In this document: positions 13,572-22,900 of the stretch, one piece after another
Numbering within the stretch: position 1 is the first letter of the stretch
Layout of the letters: every line of letters begins with the position of its first letter
NCBI GenBank assembly: GCA_039817415.1
Contig: JBCBVV010000074.1
Location: forward strand, 1 to 23,173
DNA length: 23,173 bases
Reading direction: 5' to 3'
From: JALEFZ01 sp039817415
GTDB lineage: Bacteria > Bacteroidota > Bacteroidia > J057
The notes under the pieces: generated by a model
What the model saw: only the letters and a program-made list of their open reading frames with translations
What the model was told of the DNA's origin: nothing
The model's database searches: none
Position numbers and translations under genes: made by a program

Positions 13572-15554
13572 TTAGCAAATCCTTGACCAACTCCGCATGA
13601 AAATCTCCAAATCCACTTGCCAACTATAATTTTGGGCATAAAATCTGTCAATCTCCTCTGGCTTTTCTAGGGGTCCTTCAATTTTAGAACGATGAATCAT
13701 GTTTAAGGCTGCTTCCTTGAGTGGGGGTAAGCCTTGAATATCCTCTTGGACGTATCCCACAAGCTGCTTATTCCCCCTTAATATCTTGAGGTAGGAGGAC
13801 AAGGCCGCAAAGGATTTCTTATAGGCCCAAAAAAGAATGGGAAAACTCAAAAGCCCAAGGAGGGACAAGGCAATTTCCAATATTCTTTTTTTTCTCTTCT
13901 CCTGCGGTTGAGCCAGTTTGTAATAGGTAGTTGCTTCTTCTCCAGGAAGGATGGTTTCCTGCGGGCCAATTAACCATTGACGATGGGGAGGGACGATTTT
14001 ATAGGAAACTCGTTCTCCTTTATGCTGGATCATTTGCCTAAACATGTCAGAAGTCGGAATGGAAGCATGGTCGAATATTAATTCTTCTATCTGGTAGATT
14101 CTGATTAAGCTTCCCAATTCACTAAGTTTTCCTAATAGGGGTAAGGGGGAGTGGGAATGTTCTCCTCCATCTGTAGATATAGCTCCAATTACCTCCACAG
14201 GATAATAAAGTTCTCCTCTTACCAATTTGTCCACGGCTTTGAGCCCTTCTTGACTTCCCACGATGGCAACCCGCTTTCGGTTTTCTTCTGTAAAAAAGAA
14301 ATTCCCTTTTTCCCTTCTATTGATCAGGCCTCTTGTCCCAATGGTAATCAGGGTGGTAAAAATAGCGGACAAGCCCACAATGGCTCGGGAGAAGTTTTTG
14401 ATAAAGGTGAACATATAAGTTCCTGTCGCAATGGCCAGAAAGCCGACGAAAGGAGCCATGATCAGCGGACGAATTCTAAAGGGGCGCTTGTAAGCGCCAG
14501 AAAACCAAAGGAGCAACACAAAAATCAAGGAGTAGATAGGCATGTAGACAAAGGTGAATTCCTCTGGATACCTCCCACCATCAATGTATTTGATATAGTG
14601 CTCCCAGTACGACTTGATCCCGAACATGGTTCCGTAGATCATAAGCCCTTCCAATAAGGCAAAACCATAGCGATTGACAATCCTGTAGCCCACAGCAAGG
14701 ATGGCTCTGAAATATACAGCTAGGTTAATGGCAAATATGAAGAGGCTCTTTTTCGTTCCACCAAAGTGCTTCTTGGCGAAGATGATCATAGCCTGGTAAA
14801 AGACCTTGACATAGTTTAGGCTTCCCTTTTTGGTACTCTCTCCCTTGTAGTGGATAATTTTGGGATCGTGTAGGTAGTAGTTTTTTTGGCCTCCTAACAT
14901 TACCCGATAGGATAGGTCTATGTCCTCTCCATACATGAAAAAAGTCTCATCCAAATAACCGATTTCATCTAGCAGGCTTTTTCGCATCCACATGAAGGCA
15001 CCGGAGAGGATTTCAATTTCATGATCTTCGTCTTTGTCAAGGAAGGTAAGATGATACTTTCCAAATTTCTTGGACCTTGGGAAGAGGTTAGATAGGCCAA
15101 ATATTTTATAAAAGGAAACCCATGGCGTAGGTAGGGCACGTTTGGATTCTGGAAGAAATTCCCCTTGACCATCTAGCATATAAATGCCAAGGGCCCCGCA
15201 GTCTTCTGTTTCATTAGAGAAGGTAAGGCATTTATGGAAAGTATCTTCCGCTACCACGGTATCGGGATTCAGGAGGAGTACCCATTTGCCTTTGGCAATC
15301 TTAATCCCCTGATTATTGGCTTTAGAGAAGCCGGGATTGTCCTTATTGGCTATAAAAATCACTTCTTCTCCAAACTTCTCCCGAACCATTTCCTGGCTTC
15401 CATCTTTGGAATTGTTGTCTACTACAATGATTTCTGCCTTCATTCCTTTGATAGCCTCCTGTACTGAAAGCAGGCACTGCTCCAGGAAATGTTTGACGTT
15501 GTAGTTGACGATGATGATCGAGAGGTCGATAAGCTTGAATTTAATGCTGGGCAC
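13572..15554 (-). CDS. GT2 glycosyltransferase fused to reduced sugar-phosphate-transferase-like module
   Basis: The 660-residue protein starts with a GT2 domain (about 10-240): LSIIIVNYN, VVDNNSKDGS, the NPD metal-site region in LLLNPDTVV, and the GEDIDLSYR acceptor-side motif. About five membrane helices follow (roughly 270-415), then a Rossmann-like segment beginning VAIVGSQEG (about 430-540), as in the N-terminal half of WbaP-type phosphoglycosyl transferases. Near 560 comes KRILEIALSLLGLL, then LKILRGNKQLVGY and a C-terminal NYSWQVDLEIF. These resemble the start, the late LVG motif and the end of the bacterial sugar transferase domain. The catalytic middle (FRTM and DELPQ-type motifs) is absent, so phosphosugar transfer by this half is unlikely. 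Start is GTG at 15554, the only plausible start before the GT2 core. Probable role: surface polysaccharide or glycolipid assembly at the inner membrane. Confidence 0.8.
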   Translation of the reverse strand: MPSIKFKLIDLSIIIVNYNVKHFLEQCLLSVQEAIKGMKAEIIVVDNNSKDGSQEMVREKFGEEVIFIANKDNPGFSKANNQGIKIAKGKWVLLLNPDTVVAEDTFHKCLTFSNETEDCGALGIYMLDGQGEFLPESKRALPTPWVSFYKIFGLSNLFPRSKKFGKYHLTFLDKDEDHEIEILSGAFMWMRKSLLDEIGYLDETFFMYGEDIDLSYRVMLGGQKNYYLHDPKIIHYKGESTKKGSLNYVKVFYQAMIIFAKKHFGGTKKSLFIFAINLAVYFRAILAVGYRIVNRYGFALLEGLMIYGTMFGIKSYWEHYIKYIDGGRYPEEFTFVYMPIYSLIFVLLLWFSGAYKRPFRIRPLIMAPFVGFLAIATGTYMFTFIKNFSRAIVGLSAIFTTLITIGTRGLINRREKGNFFFTEENRKRVAIVGSQEGLKAVDKLVRGELYYPVEVIGAISTDGGEHSHSPLPLLGKLSELGSLIRIYQIEELIFDHASIPTSDMFRQMIQHKGERVSYKIVPPHRQWLIGPQETILPGEEATTYYKLAQPQEKRKKRILEIALSLLGLLSFPILFWAYKKSFAALSSYLKILRGNKQLVGYVQEDIQGLPPLKEAALNMIHRSKIEGPLEKPEEIDRFYAQNYSWQVDLEIFMRSWSRIC

Positions 15555-15613
15555 AAAGGTAAGGGATGTTTGGGAATTGGGCTATCCCAAATGAAAGCTT
15601 CTTTTCGGTATCC

Positions 15614-16516
15614 CTACAAGAGTATATCTACCACGAACAACCAACCTATCGAAACGGGTATTCCAATGGCTGGCATGAGGGCTGCGAGTGGAGGATTTAA
15701 GTCCATGCGCGCTGCCAGGATAGATACTGCGTTCATCGAACCAATAGCTGAGCCCAAAATACAGACCTTTGCCATGACGGAATCTGTACCAATTGTGAGG
15801 TATAGGAGGGAGAACACAAGCAAAGGACTTAGCAGCAATTTGTAGATATTCCCTAGCAGAAGACTTTTGAGAAGCTTTTTGTCAAAGGTAAACTGAATTT
15901 GAGCACCAATAGCAATGATGGCCATGACACTGAAAGGAGCACTTAATTTTCCTAAGAGTTGATTGTATAGTTCTGGGAGAGGGAAAGGGAGAAAATGGGT
16001 AGATATAGCCAAAAGGAAGGCCAGAAATGGGGGAAAGGTGAAAAAGCGAGCGAGGAAATCCTTCAAACTGCCACTTTTACCAGAATAGTACAATCCTGTT
16101 GCCAATCCGAGTGTATTAAATACCAATAAAGTACCTGCAAGACTCAAAACAATGCCGTAGGCCAAGCCTTCCTGTCCATAAAGCAGCTCGAAGATGGGAA
16201 AACCTACAAAGGAAATGCTCCCTATTCCACTAGTCATGATCATGGCTCCCTCGGTTGACTTGTCAAAGGCAGAACCCAAGTTGATGAGTCGAATGTACAG
16301 GAGACTGCCAAGATAGGCTGCAAAGGGTGTGATCGTCAGCCATATCAATTTCCATTCGAACGTAATCCTAGGAATATGATACAGGGTGAGAATAGGGATG
16401 AAAAAGTAGATCAGTAAGCCGTTAAGGCTCTTAACTGCATTTGCATCAAGAATGGCTGTCCTCCTGAGCAATACGCCTGAAAATAAACAGCTTCCTATGA
16501 GCAAAAGAGAAATCAT
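15614..16516 (-). CDS. AEC family transporter
   Basis: This 300-residue, almost entirely hydrophobic protein has about ten predicted membrane helices arranged as two halves. This fits the auxin efflux carrier (AEC) family of secondary transporters. Visible family-like features are the FFIPILTLYHI stretch in the second helix, a glycine/serine-rich SGIGSISFVGFPIFELLYG segment, and the C-terminal AAGIP-type stretch (ALMPAIGIPVSIG). Bacterial members export or import organic acids such as malate, or amino-acid derivatives; the substrate here is unknown. The TetR regulator gene ends six bases upstream on the same strand, so the pair is very likely an operon and the regulator probably senses a transported compound. 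Confidence 0.88.
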   Translation of the reverse strand: MISLLLIGSCLFSGVLLRRTAILDANAVKSLNGLLIYFFIPILTLYHIPRITFEWKLIWLTITPFAAYLGSLLYIRLINLGSAFDKSTEGAMIMTSGIGSISFVGFPIFELLYGQEGLAYGIVLSLAGTLLVFNTLGLATGLYYSGKSGSLKDFLARFFTFPPFLAFLLAISTHFLPFPLPELYNQLLGKLSAPFSVMAIIAIGAQIQFTFDKKLLKSLLLGNIYKLLLSPLLVFSLLYLTIGTDSVMAKVCILGSAIGSMNAVSILAARMDLNPPLAALMPAIGIPVSIGWLFVVDILL

Positions 16517-16522
16517 CTCTCA

Positions 16523-17137
16523 CTAGATAACATCCTCCTTGCTAATTTTCAACCCCAACATGTTATATACAATTGCCTTGATCCGTTGGGTTCTTTCGGC
16601 CAGAATTTCCTCTTCCTCAATCAAAACCAGGTGAAAGTACCATCCATCTAAGAGGGTGAATATATTGATGGCCGTATGATGAGGATTCGAAATATGGATG
16701 ATTCCCTTTTCATGGGCGTCATGAAGAATTTGAGCCAATTTGCGATGAAGGGAATTGTGTACCTCTATAAAGCCTTCCTTGAATACCGAATGGCGGAAGA
16801 TCATTGCATAGAGATCGTAATATAGATTGTCTTCAAACAACTCACTCCAACGGGTAGAAAAAAGCGTATCGATCAAGCTGACAAGGGATTCGTAATCGTT
16901 CATCTGTTCGAGAAAACCTTCATAGATATTCAGGTATTTCTCCATGAGGAACTTATTGACTTCGAGCAAGAGTTCATCCTTGGACTTGAAGTAGTGGAAG
17001 ATCAGGCTGTCGTTGATGCCCATTTCCTTGGCTACTTGAACAAGGGAAGTCCTTTCTACGCCTGTTCGCTCTGCTACTTTGCAGAAAGACAGGATAATCT
17101 CTTTTCTCCTTTGTTCTTTTATGCTTTTTCTACCCAT
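16523..17137 (-). CDS. TetR/AcrR family transcriptional regulator
   Basis: The 204-residue protein has a TetR-type DNA-binding domain in its first 60 residues. RRKEIILSFCKVAERTGVERTS leads into the turn helix VAKEMGINDSLIFHYFKSKDELL, the family hallmark. The rest is alpha-helical ligand-binding and dimerisation sequence without recognisable specificity. I chose the ATG at 17137. A TTG at 17164 would add nine residues before MGRKS, a less usual start. The AEC transporter gene begins six bases after the stop, so it is the likely target, together with the regulator's own promoter. Confidence 0.9.
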   Translation of the reverse strand: MGRKSIKEQRRKEIILSFCKVAERTGVERTSLVQVAKEMGINDSLIFHYFKSKDELLLEVNKFLMEKYLNIYEGFLEQMNDYESLVSLIDTLFSTRWSELFEDNLYYDLYAMIFRHSVFKEGFIEVHNSLHRKLAQILHDAHEKGIIHISNPHHTAINIFTLLDGWYFHLVLIEEEEILAERTQRIKAIVYNMLGLKISKEDVI

Positions 17138-17174
17138 GATGGTTACGCCTATTGGACGATCCAAATAGCATCAG

Positions 17175-17435
17175 TCATTCTTCCGTTTGATAATCTTCTT
17201 TTTTAAATAGAAGCTTTAAGATCATCCAAATGGCCAGGGCAGCCCAAATACCATTTACTGCCAGACCTGGATAATCTCCCAAGTTGATGGCATTGATGAC
17301 CAAGCAGATTCCTCCGCCTAAATTCAGGTAATGATAGGTACTCTTGTCGGCAGATAGGTGCCCCTTTACTAACAGAAAATAAGCTGTGATGTAAAGGATA
17401 GTACCTATCCACCCTATGATGGCAAAAATTGACAT
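17175..17435 (-). CDS. Small membrane protein, CBU_0592-like family
   Basis: The 86-residue protein has three predicted membrane helices (about 2-24, 38-54 and 57-76) and a charged C-terminal tail. It resembles the CBU_0592-type small membrane proteins, whose shared features include an N-terminal GWxGxxLY.xAYFL pattern and a YxxLNxxGG segment before the second helix. Function is unknown for the family. It starts three bases after the PhoD-like gene stop and is followed 37 bases later by the TetR gene, so it may be co-expressed with either. Confidence 0.8.
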   Translation of the reverse strand: MSIFAIIGWIGTILYITAYFLLVKGHLSADKSTYHYLNLGGGICLVINAINLGDYPGLAVNGIWAALAIWMILKLLFKKEDYQTEE

Positions 17436-17438
17436 AGG

Positions 17439-18506
17439 CTATTTCTCGAAGGAAATTTCAGGCAACTTCAAATCGTGAGTTTGAACAGCTGATGCCGACG
17501 AATCAATCAAGGCAAGCTGTAACTGAACCCCATCCGAAGACTTTGTAATCTCGATCAGCCCAACGTTGTTTTGAGGAATGGCCTCTCCCATTCTATTCTT
17601 ATTAGGCTCGATGATATCCCATGTTTGGGTAATGCCGCTTGAGGTGACATCATAAAGGGGATACCCATCATCTACTGGCATCTTGGAAATTTCTCCCCAA
17701 TGAACATCCCCTGAGATGAATACTACTCCATTAGCCTTGGTTTCTTTGATTAGTTCAATGAATTTTTTCTGTTCAGAAGGCACATTTGTCCAAGATTCCC
17801 AGCCGTTGTATTCATGGCTGAATTGATTGCTGGAGGCAACGATGCGGACGTCAGCAGGCTTCTTTAGTGTTTCCTTTAGCCATGTCCATTGAGTTTCTCC
17901 TAACATGGTGCTATCGGTGCCTGTATTGACGATGTAATCATTTTTGAAGCCCCTTGTCGTATCAGATTTTTCTCGGTGTAGGAGGTGATCTCTAAATGTT
18001 CTTGTGTCAAGCAGAATGATCTGAACATCCAGAGCTCCTTTTTTAATTCTTTCTTCTCCATAAATCCCTTCATGCTTCCTACGCTCTGAATGAGAGGGGA
18101 CTTCCCAAAAATCCATGAAAATTTCCTTAGATGCCGCCTTGAAAGGATAGTGCCTTCCTGCATCATTTTCACCATAGTCATGGTCATCCCATGTTGCGAA
18201 TAATTGTGTACTCGCCTTGAGGTGCTGAAAAGATTCTTTAGCAGCTAAGCGTGCATATTTGGCTTTGAGGGTGTCCATGACCCTTGAATCACCATAGATG
18301 TTGTCTCCCAAATAAATGAAGGCATCCAGTTTTTTATCTGCTGCAATATCCAGCATGGGCTGAGGCTTATCCTGAGAAGCACAGGAACCAAAGCCTAGTC
18401 TGATGACAGTTTGCCCTTGCTCGTCTCCCTTGTTTGCGTCAGATTCTTCACAACTGGTGCAAAGCAGAAGGGCAAAAGACAAAATGAGAAATGTGTATGT
18501 TTTCAT
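17439..18506 (-). CDS. PhoD-like alkaline phosphatase/phosphodiesterase lipoprotein
   Basis: The 355-residue protein has the PhoD-type metallophosphatase core: GSCAS (40-44), YLGDNIYGD (65-73), WDDHDYGENDAG (106-117) and FISGDVHWGE further on. These give the expected Asp, Asn and His metal ligands. PhoD enzymes hydrolyse phosphate mono- and diesters outside the cytoplasm and usually use calcium and iron. The N terminus is a signal sequence ending in a Ser-Cys (Cys19), so the mature protein is probably a lipoprotein anchored in the periplasm or outer membrane. The gene lies 63 bases after susD, separated by a strong hairpin. Whether it is expressed with susCD is uncertain. If so, the imported substrate may be a phosphorylated or phosphodiester compound. 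Confidence 0.9.
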   Translation of the reverse strand: MKTYTFLILSFALLLCTSCEESDANKGDEQGQTVIRLGFGSCASQDKPQPMLDIAADKKLDAFIYLGDNIYGDSRVMDTLKAKYARLAAKESFQHLKASTQLFATWDDHDYGENDAGRHYPFKAASKEIFMDFWEVPSHSERRKHEGIYGEERIKKGALDVQIILLDTRTFRDHLLHREKSDTTRGFKNDYIVNTGTDSTMLGETQWTWLKETLKKPADVRIVASSNQFSHEYNGWESWTNVPSEQKKFIELIKETKANGVVFISGDVHWGEISKMPVDDGYPLYDVTSSGITQTWDIIEPNKNRMGEAIPQNNVGLIEITKSSDGVQLQLALIDSSASAVQTHDLKLPEISFEK

Positions 18507-18524
18507 ATGAGTAGGTAAAAGAAT

Positions 18525-18552
18525 GCCGGAAGAGAGTATACTCCCTTCCGGC
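18525..18552 (-). terminator. Near-perfect 28-bp palindrome between susD and phoD-like gene
   Basis: Arms GCCGGAAG/CTTCCGGC enclose an inner GAGTATACTC palindrome. The whole structure forms a 14-bp stem with one G:U pair in minus-strand RNA. It lies 17 bases after the susD stop and 18 bases before the PhoD-like start. The tail ATTCTTTTACC is only moderately T-rich, so it may be a partial terminator, an mRNA-stabilising hairpin protecting the susCD message, or an operator. Confidence 0.55.
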
Positions 18553-18569
18553 TATGTGTTACAGAATCA

Positions 18570-19970
18570 TTACTTGTCCCACCAAACTCGGCTGTTGATA
18601 TCGTCTCCACCAATGTTGCTAGCAGCATCCTGATAGTTTGAACCATTTACAGACTGCTCAAGAGCAGGGTACATCAATCTGACAGGAATCTTGTCTCCAT
18701 TTACATTGCCAGGTCCAGCTTGGATGAAAGAAGGAAGTCCAGTTCTCTTCCAGTCTAGCCATCCCTGAACAGAGTTGTTGTATAGAGAAAGCCATTTCTG
18801 AGTAGCAAGCGTCTCATCGCTATCAGAGTATGGAGCAGTTGTGGTCAGGTAATCAGCTGGCATATCTACACTCCACTGATCAAATGAAAGGCTTACACCA
18901 TTTTCGTAGTAAGTCTTGGCATCCCCAGTGATCATACCTGCTTGTACGGCTTCAGCAAGGATGAATTGTACCTCACTTGCAGAAAGGAAAATACCTGTAA
19001 TTTTATCAGAGATATTGAAGAAAGAAGCAGCCTTGCTCGCAAAGTCGCCAGGTCTTCCGATATCTCCAATGGTCTGGCCAGGAGCAGTACCAATGTAGTC
19101 AGTGGTGCCCGCCTTAGGATCAAACCATTCCTGCAATCTTGGGTCATCCAGGTCTAATAGGGTGTTGATCAAGTGAGTCGTAGGTACACCTAGGTAGTAA
19201 TCGTAGTCACGTCCTACTCCTAAAGAGTATGGAGAGATATCAGGTAGGCTACCACTGTATTGGTAAACTGCATGATGATCATTTGACTCGAAAACAGGGT
19301 ATTGAGAAGAATTATCTACAATCTCCTGCATAGCAACTTTGTTGTCTTGGGCATTAGAGCTTCTTAGCAACATTCTCAATCTAAGAGAGTTAGCGAATCG
19401 CTTCCATGCGTCCATGTCTCCACCGAAAAGATTGTCTCCTGCCACGGTAGCATTCACATCAATCAGATCGCTCGCTCTTTTTAGGTCGTCCATTACAGCA
19501 TTATAAATGGATTCCTGTGTGTCATAAGCAGGTGTCAATACGCCATCTGCAGCCTGTGTAGCCTGTGAGAACGGAACATCTCCATAAACATCAGTCAACT
19601 GAGAAATACCCAGGGATCTTAGGATAATGGCAATCGCCTCGTAATTGACATCTTCATTCTCCATTCCGAATGTCTCAATGTCTTTTACATCCTGAAGGAT
19701 AGAGTAAATGCCCCAGTATCTCCCATCACTGGTAAATTGGTAGATGTCTACAGCGTTGAATTCGTAGTTGGCAGCATACTGCCCCATGGTGTTACCGAAA
19801 TCAAAGTTTCTGTTCACAGCCAGGTTTGCATAATCAAAGATTACCGTAGGCAACAATAAGGCTCCGCTGACTTCCTCAGCTTGGTTGAAGTTGGTGTTGA
19901 TCTCCTCAAAGTTTGCTGTACAAGCAGTAAGCATAACAGCAGTGAGAAGGATAAAAGCTATATTTTTCAT
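18570..19970 (-). CDS. SusD/RagB family nutrient-binding outer-membrane lipoprotein
   Basis: The 466-residue protein is a SusD-like lipoprotein of the second type (SusD-like_2). It has a signal peptide with lipobox LTAC and Cys17, followed by the FEEINTNFNQ stretch typical of the mature N terminus. Helical repeats of the TPR-like fold follow, with WKRFANSLRLRMLLR and EVQFILAEAVQAG stretches that are characteristic of the family. The protein forms the lid of a SusC/SusD 'pedal bin' importer at the cell surface. Binding specificity cannot be read from the sequence, and no glycoside hydrolase lies nearby to suggest a polysaccharide. It begins 29 bases after the SusC stop on the same strand. Start ATG fits the signal peptide. 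Confidence 0.93.
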   Translation of the reverse strand: MKNIAFILLTAVMLTACTANFEEINTNFNQAEEVSGALLLPTVIFDYANLAVNRNFDFGNTMGQYAANYEFNAVDIYQFTSDGRYWGIYSILQDVKDIETFGMENEDVNYEAIAIILRSLGISQLTDVYGDVPFSQATQAADGVLTPAYDTQESIYNAVMDDLKRASDLIDVNATVAGDNLFGGDMDAWKRFANSLRLRMLLRSSNAQDNKVAMQEIVDNSSQYPVFESNDHHAVYQYSGSLPDISPYSLGVGRDYDYYLGVPTTHLINTLLDLDDPRLQEWFDPKAGTTDYIGTAPGQTIGDIGRPGDFASKAASFFNISDKITGIFLSASEVQFILAEAVQAGMITGDAKTYYENGVSLSFDQWSVDMPADYLTTTAPYSDSDETLATQKWLSLYNNSVQGWLDWKRTGLPSFIQAGPGNVNGDKIPVRLMYPALEQSVNGSNYQDAASNIGGDDINSRVWWDK

Positions 19971-19999
19971 CTTAAATGGATTTTAAAGTTGGGTGTGAA

Positions 20000-22900
20000 T
20001 TAGAAGCCAACGTTGACTCTGAAACCAAGCTGACGAACGCTAGGCAACTGAGTTACCTCGAATCCAGGAACTAGGGTACCTCCATTCATCGCCTGAGCTT
20101 CAGGATCGATATGAGGAACTTTGGTCCAAAGAGCTACATTGTTTCCTGTAAGCGCTACCGTCAAGTCGCCAAGACCAATTTTGCTTACCATATTTCTAGG
20201 AAGGGTATAGGAAAGGCTTACTTCTTTCAGTTTTACAAAAGAAGCGTCAAATCCATTGGCCTCCACATTAGCTCTATTGTAGAATCCACCGTAGTACCAA
20301 GCTTCAGCTGAAGCTACATTCGTATTGGGTACAAAATTTCCATCGGCATCAACCATAACACCATCTCCGATCAGGCCATCTTCATGTCCTTCCAAAGAGT
20401 GAGAAAGCAATCCACTTTCAGATCCAATGGCATTGGTGTAGGAGTAGATGTAACCACCTTGGCGGATGTTAAACAAGGCGTAAGCAGAGATTCCTTTCCA
20501 GCTTAGGCGTGTATTCAGTCCCAAGAGAAAGTCGGGGTTGTAGTTTCCAATTTTAGCTCTGTTTGGATCTAGGGCAGGAAGACCATTGTCGGTAAATATG
20601 ATTTCTTCATTAGGCGACCTTAGGAATACAGTTCCGTAAATGTCACCTAGCAATCCACCTGGACGTGCTTCTACAGTCGCACCGCCTGGGCCTTGTGCGA
20701 TGATGAAGGTCTCCAGATCCTGATATAATTCATTTACCCTAGAGCGGAACATGGTGAAGTTACCTCCTACTGACCATTCGAAGTTTTTAGTCCTCAATGG
20801 AATCAGGTTAGCAGAGATTTCGAGACCAGTTGTTGCAATCTCACCAGCGTTAACGATGATAGAATTGAATCCAGAAGACTGGGAAATATCAGCTTGGATA
20901 ATCTGGTCGCGGCTCAATGTTTGGTAAGCTGCGATGTCAGTAGAAACTCTTCCTTTGAAGAACATACCTTGGATACCCACTTCGAAAGAAGTATTGGTTA
21001 CAGGCTTTAAGTTCGAGTTCGGAAGTACAGTCTGGTTTGTTACACTATTTGGCAAAGAACCGAAAGCATAAGTCTTACGCAGACGATAAGGATCGGTATC
21101 CAACCCTACCTGGGCAGCATTTGCACGAATCTTTAAATAATCTGTAGCTTCTCCCATGTCTAAAATCTCAGACAGAATCACGCTCAAAGAGGCAGATGGG
21201 TAGAAGTAAGAATTGTTGTCTTCTGGAAGAGTAGAAGACCAGTCATTTCTAGCAGTCAGATCTAAGTAGATGAAATCCTTGTATCCAATGTTGGCAAAAG
21301 CGTACAAGCTGTTGATTCTTCTGACAGAATTAAATCTTGTCAAAGAAGGCTGTACGTTAATGTTGCCTAGGGTGTAGATACCAGGAATAGCCAAACCATT
21401 CCCCTGGATGGTACTCTCATTGATTGACTGCGTCATTTGGTTGCCTCCCGCAGAAATAACAGCTGAGAAGTTTTCATTGAAACGCTTGTTGTAAGTCAAT
21501 AGAAAGTCAAGGTTGTCCTCTGTAAAAGAGATTGCCTGCTCTCTATACATTCCATTAGGATAACGTACAGCACTCCATGGTCTTCTGGACGTTCTGATGT
21601 CATCGAAGTTGTCGCGTCCTACACGTACAAAAGCAGAAAGTTCATCTGTGATTTGGTAAGAAGTCTTGATGTTTCCGAAGATTCTGTCCTTCTCAAATCC
21701 ATTCAGCGCTTCATTGATCAACATGAAAGGATTGTCTCCCCAGCTAAATAGCTTATTCTGCTGGACGTCTTCTTCTACCCAATAGTCTTTCAACCAGTCC
21801 AGATCTACGTTGTTGTAGTTCCAAAGCAGGTTGTACATCACTCCTTGGTTACCATAACCAGCTACAGGAAGGTTATCACTCCCACTTCTGATGTACGTTC
21901 CTACAACGTCTACTTTCCATTTGTCAGTGATATTGAAGGAGCTGTTTAAGCTTACATTGTTTCTTTGAAGGTTGGTATTAGGGACAATACCTTCTTTATA
22001 GCTATTGCTATAAGAAAGACGGAAGTTTCCTTTGTCGTGTGCAGCGGAGATAGCCACATTGTTGGTAGAGGAAATGCCTGTCTGGAAGAAGTCCATCATA
22101 TCATATCTCTGAATGAAGGGAACATCTTCTCCTTGAGCGAATCCTGGGTGTCCATCCTGTGGGAAAGAAAGTCCTTCGCTAAATGCAGGACCAAAGTTGG
22201 TACCGAAGTCAGCAAAGTAAGACTGGCCCCATCCACCGCCGTAAACCGTCTGGATTTCAGGAAGTCTCAATGGTGAGCTAAAACTTGTATTCGTTGAGAA
22301 AGAAACACCTAATTTCTTCTGTCCTTCTCCACTTTTGGTTGTAATGATGATTACACCGTTACCCCCACGAGATCCGTACAGGGCAGATGCAGCGGCACCT
22401 TTCAAGACGTTGATAGAAGCAATGTCATCAGGATTGATGTCCAAGGCGGCATTACCATAGTCAGTAGGAAGGTCTGCCTGGTTGGTAGAAAATCCCCCTA
22501 CGCCGTAGATGTCATTGTTGATGGGAGTTCCATCGAGGATAATCAAGGGAGAATTGTCATTGATGTTTAGAGAGTTTTCTCCACGAATAACAATACGAGA
22601 ACTACTTGCCAAACCATTGCTGGTTGCATTTACCTGAAGACCTGCGACTTTCCCTTTCAATGCATTGAATGGGTTGGCAGACCTTACGGCGTCAAGTTCT
22701 TCATTGTCTACATTTTGAGAAGAATACCCTAGAGACTTAGCATCTCTTTTAATACCCAGAGCGGTAACCACAACCGCATCCGTGGTATAATCGGCCTGAG
22801 CCAGCAGAATAGTAGAATTTGCTTGTACAGTAGCCACGCTCAGTTCCAAGGCCTTGTATCCAAGGTAGGATACAGTAAGAACCTGGCTCTCATTTTCTGC

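Noticed and set aside
14151..14657. 168-codon plus-strand frame opposite the glycosyltransferase
   Set aside because: It is a shadow of conserved membrane-helix and Rossmann codons on the minus strand, with no start context and no family resemblance.
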